Assembly: GCA_036365515.1 (NCBI GenBank)
Contig: CM070875.1
Span: 3,135,001 to 3,199,000 of the forward strand
DNA: 64,000 nt
DNA from: Torymus aiolomorphi
Lineage: Eukaryota > Arthropoda > Insecta > Hymenoptera > Torymidae
Direction: 5' to 3'
Under the pieces are notes generated by a model, which did no database searches, had not been told where the DNA came from, and saw only the letters and a list, made by a program, of their open reading frames with translations. Position numbers and translations under genes: made by a program. This document shows positions 22,661 through 31,321 of this stretch, in pieces (position 1 is the stretch's first letter; each line of letters begins with the position of its first letter).

Positions 22661-24620
22661 GAATCTACAAAATTTAATATTAAAGTATGAAACCTATACA
22701 TTGAATCCACGATGGAGGATAGTGGGCTGCCACCGGAGGCAGTCCCTCCCGATATATACTATCGATGTCACAATACGCAAGCGGTTAAAACGGTAGTATG
22801 TATATGGTGTTGCAATGTTTTTCATAAAAGTGACTTTAATAGAAAAAAAAATGTAAGATACATAAACAGTGTGTTAGTTGTTTGTGATGAACACGATTTG
22901 AACATAACCTCAAATCAAGATCCCACACGTGCTGTGTTACTAAAACTACAAGAAGATCTGCAAACCAAAACTAAAGCGATTGAGAATCTTAGTAAAAACT
23001 ATAGGAAAATAGAATCAGAGTACAGTAAACTTAAAATCAACTATGAAGGCCTCCTTCAAGAAAACAGAATGCAAGTTGATGAGCTGGATGAGACTACATG
23101 CGAAGACAAGGACAGTGATAAAGTAAGTGCACTAATAACAGAAAACCAGCTGCTTAGGGAACTAAATACTGAATTGAAACATAAAAATCTGCTTTTAAAC
23201 GAAATTCTAACGAAAGAAAAAGAACGACCGAGTAAATACAAGGAAACATATGCAGATATAATGTCAAAAAAGATACACATACCACAATCCAAAAAAGTGC
23301 CGAAAATTGTAGTGACGAGAAAAGACAAAGAAGAGAAATCTGTGATAAAGGAAAAAGTATTCCACTATCTACTTAAAGAAAAATCAATCCAAACGAAAAA
23401 AATTGATATGAAAAGTAAAGATGTAATTTCAATAACATGCATGAACGAGGAAAGTGCCAAGACAGCAAAAAGATTACTAGACGCCAAGCTCAACCACCTC
23501 TACAAGGTCGAAGAAGAACAGCTTAGTAAGCCTGTCATAAGAATAACTGGCATCGAAAATGAATTCAAGTCTGATATAAAAGCAATCGAAAATGACATAA
23601 ACCAAAGAAATTTTTCAAATTTAGATACAAAGGGTAACGTATTACACGTAGCTGGCAATGACAAAAGCAGTAAAGTAACGGTCATCATGCAAATAACGGG
23701 TGAAATGCACAAACATATTAAAGAAAATAAAGACAGATTATTCGTTGGTTATCAGAATTGCCAAGTTTACGATATAATAAATGTGAAACCATGTTATAAG
23801 TGTGGTAGATTGGGTCATAATGGCCAAAGGTGTAAGAACAGCCCAACCTGTTTAAAGTGTGCGGGAACGCATCTAACAAAAAAGTGCACATCAGAGAAAC
23901 AGTGCTGCGTCAACTGTACCTTCTCAAATAAGACATTTGGAAATGACTATAATACTGATCATGTTACCACTGACAGACAAGAATGCAAAATTTTAAATGC
24001 TAAGGTAAACAAGGCTATGAACACTACTGAATATATAATAAAACCTGACTTACCGAGATACCTCGGTAAGGTAGATAACTTCAAGAAACGGACGCAAGAG
24101 TTAACTAAATCATCAACTACATTACAAACTCAGGTGGGCGGAACTGAATTAATACTGGCAAAACCCAGGCTTGGAAGTTCATCTTCACTTACATCGATAA
24201 CAACAAGATCTAGATTCTACTCACAACAAGACCTCAGCCTCAGTTCGCCTACCAAAAATACGCAAGAGGGATCAACAAACTTTTAATTTAAGTGATACAA
24301 ACTTTGGCAGTGAGATTGAAAATTTTAAAAAAGCTCTATTGCAAAAGTGTTAATAGGAAACATGAACTAAAAAATAAACTAAAAAATATATATAATAAAC
24401 AAATGTATACATATTGTTTTACTTGCGTTAAGTTTTGAGAATTCTATTGACAATATTAAATGTTTAAGGTTTAAATATTTAATACTTAGTATATAAGCTT
24501 TAGTGTATAAGTATAGTCTTAAGTATTCATGTACCAGCCCTCGTACAGGTAGTTAATATCTATCTCTGAGGACTTTATGTAATTTTGTTCTGGTTTAATA
24601 AATAAATAAAATAAATATAC
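22661..24620 (+). mobile_element. Non-LTR retrotransposon copy with ORF1 only
   Basis: An intact ORF1 is followed after only about 330 bp by a 3' tail of (AATAA)n/(TAAA)n type ending near 24620. No reverse transcriptase or endonuclease ORF is present between. A short frame after ORF1 (24290-24350) encodes FGSEIENFKKALLQKC, the kind of sequence that ends ORF2 of Jockey-like elements, which suggests an internal deletion that removed ORF2. The 5' limit is uncertain. Confidence 0.7.
22712..24286 (+). CDS. LINE ORF1 (Gag-like nucleic-acid-binding protein)
   Basis: A single uninterrupted frame of 524 codons. Residues 19-61 hold a zinc-finger-like set (C19, C30, C33, H38, C58, H61), loosely PHD-like as in some CR1/Jockey ORF1 proteins. 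A coiled coil follows at roughly 75-175, then an RRM-like stretch at about 220-355. Zinc knuckles follow: C361-x2-C364-x4-H369-x4-C374, C380-x2-C383-x3-H387-x4-C392 and an extended third one (C399, C402, H417, C425). The Ser/Thr-rich tail is presumably disordered. Known role: ORF1 proteins package LINE RNA. The complete reading frame contrasts with the decayed RT relics elsewhere in the window. The ATG at 22712 is the first in frame. Confidence 0.85.
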   Translation: MEDSGLPPEAVPPDIYYRCHNTQAVKTVVCIWCCNVFHKSDFNRKKNVRYINSVLVVCDEHDLNITSNQDPTRAVLLKLQEDLQTKTKAIENLSKNYRKIESEYSKLKINYEGLLQENRMQVDELDETTCEDKDSDKVSALITENQLLRELNTELKHKNLLLNEILTKEKERPSKYKETYADIMSKKIHIPQSKKVPKIVVTRKDKEEKSVIKEKVFHYLLKEKSIQTKKIDMKSKDVISITCMNEESAKTAKRLLDAKLNHLYKVEEEQLSKPVIRITGIENEFKSDIKAIENDINQRNFSNLDTKGNVLHVAGNDKSSKVTVIMQITGEMHKHIKENKDRLFVGYQNCQVYDIINVKPCYKCGRLGHNGQRCKNSPTCLKCAGTHLTKKCTSEKQCCVNCTFSNKTFGNDYNTDHVTTDRQECKILNAKVNKAMNTTEYIIKPDLPRYLGKVDNFKKRTQELTKSSTTLQTQVGGTELILAKPRLGSSSSLTSITTRSRFYSQQDLSLSSPTKNTQEGSTNF

Positions 24621-25077
24621 GGAATTCATCAAAGGCGCTTTCATAGAATATATCATCACTTCTCTCTGGGTCCCCACACTTTCGGAATCATCGCTTCTAT
24701 ATCAACAATGGAATTCTTGCTAATTTGTTATTCATTACATCGCATTACATTCGCTCCTCTCCATCCGCATTAGATTCGCTGCTCCACGACTCATCACCAG
24801 GATAATTTGATTACACTATGCATTTCCCTTTGTATACGATTCCCCTTGTTCATTCATAACCTTACCCGCGACCGCGTGTCAATCCTAAACCCCCGCAGTA
24901 AAGATATTACCATTTTCTGCGCGCAAAAACAAAAAACAAGAACCTCGCCTCGCCGGAAAAATGAGACCCTCGCGTCGGATTGCACTATCCCGGGCGCGCG
25001 CGCACGCAGCTCGTTATAATTCGCGACGGGGGCGATAAAACCCCTCGTAAACGGGCGCGAGAGCGTGAAGAAGAGAG

Positions 25078-25127
<50 letters not shown>

Positions 25128-25990
25128 GCGGTTAAATCCATTTTAAAGACGCGCGCGCGTGCGAGCTCTCCCGCGAGGGCCAATTACGCACCGCTGACCA
25201 ACTTTAACTGTCGCGCCCTTGTCCCTTTCCATTTTATTTTTCCTTTATTGTCGTATTCGAAGCCTCGGAGAGATTCCATCGAGGGCGAAGGGAGAGAGAG
25301 GAAGAGAGTCGAGATTTAAGAGCGAGAGAGAGATGTCGTAACATTTTTTATGAGAAACCGGTTCTTATAGGTGGCGCGTGCTTAGAATTTGATTTTGCGA
25401 ATTGAATTGAAATAATAGTCAAGAAACTAATAATTGTCGAGGGTTTTTTTTGGTATTACGGTTGAATCGGTGCTGGGAATCGACAATATCCTATCTTAAA
25501 AAACCGCTGCCAATTCATTAGCCCGTGGCTTCCTCAAACTTAATTTGCTTATTTCTTTAATGAATTTTTAATAACAAAATTTATAATTTTTGCAACAATT
25601 TATGACATAATTATAATTAAATTCATTTATGAAGGTTAAAAAGTATTAATTTTTAAATTATGTATAAAATATGAATAAAATAATAGGTATGATTTTTTTT
25701 TTTTAAATTATGTGTGAAAAACAAATAAAATAATTGATTGTAATATTATCGTCAAAACCTTTTAAAATTCCTAAATAACCTTTACTTCAAATTATATTTT
25801 CTTTGTGAAATTTCACACATAGGGTACTCGTCTCTAGTAGTATAACCGTCCGTATTTATGTGCTCTTTTTGAAATTTCCGATGTAAGAAAAAGGTTTTAA
25901 CCTTAAAAATAATAAATGGCTATTACAAAACAAAAGCAGGTATACAACACGCGCGCATTGGCGCATAGCGCATGTCATTTCCATTTTCTA
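24621..25990. other. Intergenic; (TC)n microsatellite and CpG-rich patch
   Basis: A (TC)n run of 45 bp lies at 25081-25125 within a GC-rich patch (24950-25340) containing CGCGCG words. The flanks are AT-rich. No gene supported. Confidence 0.5.
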
Positions 25991-26940
25991 GTATACATAA
26001 ATGCATTCCCGAATAATTACGATTTTAAAAGAGGGCTAAAATAGTTTTAACCTCAAATATCTCTGAAATTCATAAACGAATTCTTTTACCCTAAGAACTC
26101 TTCTAATAAATAATATACAAACTCTACATCTCCACCAAATTTCAAAGAAATTAAAACAATTTTAATGTAGTTATATTGTGCGACAACAAAGTCATTTTCA
26201 AAAATATTAAAATTTTAAATATCAAACATCTCAAAAAATAACCATATAATCTGGATGAAATTTAACACAGGTATTGCCTACATCGCATATAAAATAGTCT
26301 ATAAATTTCAAGCTAATACATGAAGTCGTCATTGAGAAATTACGATTTTGAAAAAAACCGTAAAAGAATTTTAACCTTAAATATCTCTAAAAATCATGAG
26401 ATAATTCTTTTATCTAAAGGACTTATACGATAATATATAGACTCTACATCTCCACAAAATTTCAACATGATTAAACCAATTTTTCTTTTCTTTATAGTTA
26501 TCATGCGACAAAGAAAATGACTTTGTAAAATACGAAAATTTTCAAAATCAAATATCTCAAAAACTAATCTTACGATCTTGATGAAAATTCGCACATATAA
26601 AAAAACATAAAATTCTATATCACATAACAAATTGTTTCTAAATTTGGAGCTGATACATGGAGCCGTTCTCAAGAAATTACGATTTGAAAAAAAAGGTTAA
26701 GAAAACTTTAACCTCAAACATTTCTGAAATTTCTGAACTAATCATTTTTCCCAAAGAACTCGACCGAGAGCTATCCAAAATCTACCTCTACAAAGAATTT
26801 CAAAGCGATTAAGTCAAATACAAAACACATTTTTTTCACATCTCAATTTTTTTCTCAAGAAAATTGACCGCTTAGTTTAGGAGTTATAAGCTTTTTAAAA
26901 AGAAACACATTTTTGTTAATAACAAAACAACCGTGATAGC
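25990..26940. repeat. ~330-bp degenerate tandem repeat, about three copies
   Basis: The marker GAAATTACGATTTTGAAAAA recurs near 26013, 26336 and 26673 (steps 323 and 337). Each unit also carries TTTTAACCTCAAATATCTCT, CTACATCTCCACAAAATTTC and AAATATCTCAAAAACTAA. No coding potential. The copia element inserted just beyond its right side. Confidence 0.65.
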
Positions 26941-26981
26941 TAGAGAATTTTTTTTTTTTTTTTAAATATAGGTATTTTAAT

Positions 26982-27185
26982 TGTTAAGAGTGAAGTTGCG
27001 TGTTTAAACGCTCTCCTCTCTGTCTATCTTTATGGTGGGGGTAAATGCTCGGCGTGCTTCGCAACGCCGCGCGGAGCGCTCGCTCACTTCGTCGCAGCAC
27101 GGACAAGAGAAAGGACTCTCTAATAAAGTAACTTTTATTCTCGAAACCGACGTTTTCAATCTCCCCATCCACTACATCCTCAACA
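26982..27185 (+). repeat. 5' LTR of the copia element
   Basis: Begins TGTTAAGAG and ends CTCAACA (TGTT...AACA termini), 204 bp. It includes AATAAA at 27122-27127, probably the polyadenylation signal, and a GC-rich block with GCCGCGCGGAGCGC. Confidence 0.97.
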
Positions 27186-27202
27186 GGTTATGGGCCCAGG
27201 GC
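27186..27202 (+). promoter_or_regulatory. Primer-binding site
   Basis: GGTTATGGGCCCAGGGC directly follows the 5' LTR. It matches the GGTTATGGGCCCAG primer site of Drosophila copia, which is complementary to an internal half of initiator tRNA-Met and not to its 3' end. Confidence 0.85.
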
Positions 27203-27394
27203 GCAGTGAGGCTGCAGATCAGCCCCAGGATGGCAAAAGGTATATACGAAAGTGCGCAAGCGAAGGGCCGTTGCAGCGAGCGAGCGGCGTTGCGACATTT
27301 TGATCTCGCCGAGGAGGAAAAAAAAAAAAAAAATGAACGTCGTTTTTGCGATCGCGTTTTCGTGCTTTGGCAGGTCTTCCGGAGGCGTGAGTGC

Positions 27395-27715
27395 GAATGT
27401 TGGGTGTGACGCGAGTGTTAAAACTAAAAAGCGCCAGATTGTGATCGCGAAAACGAATGTCGAACAGAGTGTAAGCGTCGGTTCACGTCTGTGGAAACAA
27501 ATGTCGAACAGCGAGTGAGCGCCGGGTTACAACTATAAAAATGGATATCGAGCAGCGAGTGAGCGTCGGTTCGCGATTGAAAGAGCGAGTGTCGAGCGGC
27601 GAGTGAGAGTCGATTCACGACTGCAAGGGCGAATGTCGGACGAGTGAGCGACGGTTTGCGTTTGTAAAGGCGAATGTCGGGCGAGTGAATAAGCGTGTGT
27701 TAAAGGGACGGAATG
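27395..27715 (+). repeat. 44-bp minisatellite in the copia leader
   Basis: Six degenerate units follow each other with the TCG core at 27460, 27504, 27548, 27592, 27636 and 27677 (steps 44, 44, 44, 44, 41). The unit reads roughly AATGTCGAACAGCGAGTGAG followed by CGTCGGTTCRCG. A more diverged copy starts near 27395. Confidence 0.8.
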
Positions 27716-27791
27716 CAGGTCGGGAAAATGGTCGTGTTGGGCTTTACGGGCGGACGCGTTCGTGGAGTCCGGCGCGGCATTTCCGTCGAAA

Positions 27792-27921
27792 GCCAAGATG
27801 GCTGCTCGCCGGTGATCGGCGTGGGCAAGCGGCGTCGGTGAGCGCGTGCTAAAATGGCGGCGCGCTAGCGAACACGTGGAGGAAGCGACGTCCAAGCGCG
27901 CGTGCCAAGATGGCAGCTCGC
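27792..27921 (+). promoter_or_regulatory. Three YY1/Pho-like sites 56 bp apart
   Basis: GCCAAGATGGCTGCTCGC (27792), GCTAAAATGGCGGCGCGC (27848) and GCCAAGATGGCAGCTCGC (27904) are spaced exactly 56 bp apart. AAGATGGCGGC/AAAATGGC is the YY1/Pleiohomeotic core. Whether they bind is not known; they lie downstream of the LTR, in the transcribed leader. Confidence 0.5.
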
Positions 27922-28482
27922 TTGGGTCCGCGCGTCGCAGAGAGAGACAGAGTGTGCGCTCCCGCATGAAGTGACGTCACGGAGGACGCCGCGCGTGGGG
28001 AAGGAGAGAGGCCACGCGCGCTCATGCCCACAGCGTACTACAACAATATAGCGCTGCAGCAGCCATATACGCGAACGATATTATGTCAAGCAACGCTGTG
28101 CGGGCTTGAAGTTCTAAATCGTCGCGTGCAATGGAAGCGTGCAATATTTATTTAATCACGCAAATAAAAATTAGTTAAAATTACTTATTTGAGATTTTTA
28201 TCGAATGAAAATTTTATATTATCGAATGAAATTTTATAAAATTGAATGAAAATCTTATTTTATTATCGAATGAAATATTTATATAATTAAATGGAATTTT
28301 AAAGTATAAAGAAATTCCTGAATTAGCGAATGAACGAAATTAAGTACTTAATAAACAAATAATATTAAATTATAGATCGATCTGCGAATGAAATTTAATA
28401 ATTAAAATTGCAAATGAAAATTAAACTAGCGAACGATAATAATGCGGCGAATGAAAATAGCTATTGAGAATGAATTATAAAT

Positions 28483-30114
28483 ATGGGTAATCTATGTACA
28501 GATGAAAAGAGGCTATACCTGTTCCTGAGGACGCAGGAGGAGCTATTAGAGCTGAGTACCCTACACGATAGCGAGCTGGTGTGGGTCGAAATTGAAGACA
28601 ATCAAATGATTTTTAAAACCGAGTCTGGTTATGCTTATACTAAAGCAAAAGCATTTGTCACCGATGAAGAATGGACATTGGTGGAAGAGGCACTAGCTAA
28701 AACACCGGGAAAGTTACTCTTGCCTTATTGCCGAAATTTAGAGAAGGATTGCAATCCAGAGACTGCAGCGAGTGCAGAGACTGATGCGAATGGAGAACCC
28801 GAAGCGACTGGACAAAGTAAAGAGAATGTAGAGACTGCTGCGAATGAAACTGCGAATGTTCCAGCAATTGTATCAGCGACGGAAACCAGAGTGGAGCGAC
28901 TGGTATTGATACAGAATGATGCTAGCTGTCAAACTGATACTGACAATAATCAGGTAAATAGTAACATGTTAAGAGGTAAACCATCTTTCAAAATTCTTGA
29001 TAGAACGAATGTAAAAATAAAGCGAATAATGGTAAATAGAAAATTTATTAATGAGAATGTTCTTACTAATTCAAATAAAATCTTTGTAGAAATAAGTGCT
29101 CAACTGGACTCAGTGATAGCCAGGATGAAGAGGGTAGAGCAGCGACAGCTACAACTTGACAAAACTATCTCCGACATGCGTCAGGAGAATAGGGAGCTCA
29201 TAGAAGACCATGCTGACAGAAACTGGAACAGTATGGTAGATTATGTCCAGGAGCAGGTGGGTGCCCGAGCCACTGATAAGGAAACATCATTTGACAAAGA
29301 AGAATGCGTCAACTCGACTCAGGTGCCATCTCAGACAGGTTTTAATAAAACTCAGATTACGCGAATAATTAAGAGCGAGTTAGCAAAAATTAATCAAACA
29401 AACGAGTCAGCGAATGGCAACTTCCTCAATGTTTCAAGAGAATTGACCGAAACATTGAAGACTCAGCTTTCGGGTAAAGATACATTTAAACGTGATTATA
29501 AATTAACGATTAAAACTAAATTTGAATTCTTCATGGATTATTTTACATCTGAACTAAGATCGCTAGAACTACTATATGTTATTGATTCGAATGTTAAAGC
29601 GAATGAAAGGCTAAGTGAAACAGTTAAAGAAAAACATAAATTCAAGGTACGCGATATTCTAATTAATCGTATCGATTCAGAATATCATTCTAAAATAATG
29701 GAAATTAAAGATCCTGTCGAAATGTTGGATAAAATTAAAAACATCAAACATTGTGAAGTCAATCTAACCTCGTCTGCTATTAGAAAGCAGCTACACAATA
29801 TAGTGTATACTCCATCGAAAGAGAAGGCGACTGTTTTTATCGACCGATTCGAGGAGATTGTAAGAAATTACAATAACTTGTCTGGGATGAGGCCTTTGTC
29901 AGAGGATGAAAAGCGAGATGCATTCCTCACTGCAGTAGCAGTGAATGTGCCTAGAGTACAGGATTTGGATATCATGGCTCAAGAAACAGGTGGTTTATCG
30001 TACGATAAAATGAAAAATACTATTTTGCAGATTGAAAGCATTAAGAGATCAGCGAATGGTGTTCCCAAGGAAAATAAAAATACAGCGACGGCAATGACTC
30101 CTATGGACACATAG
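28483..30114 (+). CDS. Copia-type Gag with long N-terminal extension
   Basis: 543 codons from ATG to TAG. It starts MGNLCT, which fits an N-myristoylation consensus (Gly2, Thr6) with a palmitoylatable Cys5; this is unusual for copia Gag. Residues 1-85 form a compact-looking domain I do not recognise, then an acidic Ala/Asn/Glu-rich linker and a predicted coiled coil (about 200-245). The typical copia Gag fold (LSGKDTFKRDYK ... YTPSKEKATVFIDRFEEIVR) occupies about 340-520. The zinc knuckle falls after the frame break: HIGKNC is read only in the pol frame, and its first two cysteines are replaced. Canonical copia Gag lacks so long an N-terminal region. Codon use is AT-rich with recurrent GCG-AAT (Ala-Asn) pairs. 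Confidence 0.88.
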   Translation: MGNLCTDEKRLYLFLRTQEELLELSTLHDSELVWVEIEDNQMIFKTESGYAYTKAKAFVTDEEWTLVEEALAKTPGKLLLPYCRNLEKDCNPETAASAETDANGEPEATGQSKENVETAANETANVPAIVSATETRVERLVLIQNDASCQTDTDNNQVNSNMLRGKPSFKILDRTNVKIKRIMVNRKFINENVLTNSNKIFVEISAQLDSVIARMKRVEQRQLQLDKTISDMRQENRELIEDHADRNWNSMVDYVQEQVGARATDKETSFDKEECVNSTQVPSQTGFNKTQITRIIKSELAKINQTNESANGNFLNVSRELTETLKTQLSGKDTFKRDYKLTIKTKFEFFMDYFTSELRSLELLYVIDSNVKANERLSETVKEKHKFKVRDILINRIDSEYHSKIMEIKDPVEMLDKIKNIKHCEVNLTSSAIRKQLHNIVYTPSKEKATVFIDRFEEIVRNYNNLSGMRPLSEDEKRDAFLTAVAVNVPRVQDLDIMAQETGGLSYDKMKNTILQIESIKRSANGVPKENKNTATAMTPMDT

Positions 30115-31321
30115 GCAAGAACTGCCCAAATGCAGGCACTGGTCTTCGCATCTGCTTTGAATGCAAGCAGTTAACCTCCCACACTGCAGAGCAGTGTCCG
30201 CAGCGACTGACACACGGAAAAGACAGCGAAAGTAATCCTAAGCGACAGAAATACAATAGAGCGAATAGGCAAAATAACAAAAGTAACAGAGGTAATAACA
30301 AATGGAATAATAGAAGGAAAAGGAGAAATGACACTAACAACAAACCCAATAACCAAAAGGATAACAAAGAGAATAACGCTGGTGAGTACCGACTAAAAGA
30401 GACAGACAAAAATATGAGAATGTTAGAGACGGACGTTAATTATGCACTGAACGTAACGACTGTAGCGAAATCAGAAAATAAAAGAACTTGTCTGGCGAAA
30501 TTTCTAGCTGACACTGGAGCGACAGAACACTTAACTAACTCCAAACTGATTTTCAAGTCTTTCTGTAAAAAGGAAAATGAAATCAGATGTGCGAATGAGA
30601 GTGCGAATGCAAACATTAAATCGGAGAGAGAAGGCTTAGTTCAAGCCTACACCGAAGGCAACAAATTAATCGAATTGGAGAATGTAATTTGTGCTGAGAA
30701 ATTGTCTGAAAACTTAATGTCGCTAAGGAAATTCGTAGATAAGGGCTTAAGCGTTTATTTAGATAACAAACAAATTAACATCTTTGATCCTAAATCGAAT
30801 GAAACACTTGTTACTGGAATCTATAAGAGACCGTACTGGATAATAGAACTTGAAATTAACGATAGTAAAACAAAGGATGAAGCGAATGAAAATAAAGTAG
30901 TAGCGTATGTAACAACCAGACGAATGAAACGGGAGAATATTAATCAAACTGAACTTACATCAAATGATCAACAAATAATTGAAGCGAATGATACGAATGA
31001 AGCTAATAATATGAATGATTGTGTACATGAAACTGTTAATGACTGCGATAATACTAATGAGACTGATGTAGCGAGTGATAATATTGAAAATTTCACTGAA
31101 ACAAATGTTCAATGTTCCGACTTCGAAAACACGATTGTTAATAGAAAAGTGTATCAGGCTAATGATTACGAATTAGTAGAGAATGTTATAACTAAAGCGA
31201 ATGAAAGATTAGAATGCAACTTAGAGAATGTTGAGAATGATAAAAATAAAGCGACATGTAATAAGGCTATGCTCTGGCACGCTAGAATGGGTCACGCGTC
31301 AATAAAATATTTACAAATGCT
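30093..31321 (+). pseudogene. Copia pol, 5' part: knuckle, protease, start of integrase
   Basis: This frame is shifted by -1 relative to gag. It begins in the damaged zinc knuckle (GHIGKNC) and a second Cys/His set (CFECKQLTSHTAEQC), then a Lys/Asn-rich linker. The aspartic protease active-site motif LADTGATEHLTN lies near 30505, and the integrase zinc-binding start WHARMGH near 31278. The offset is more likely a mutation than programmed frameshifting: no canonical X-XXY-YYZ site in the right phase was found, and the knuckle cysteines at the join are lost. A second frame change near 31320 ends this part, with TGA at 31350-31352 in the old frame. Confidence 0.85.

Noticed and set aside
30070..30110. 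Programmed -1 frameshift between copia gag and pol
   Set aside because: No canonical slippery heptamer in phase, and the knuckle cysteines at the join are lost; a mutation explains it better.
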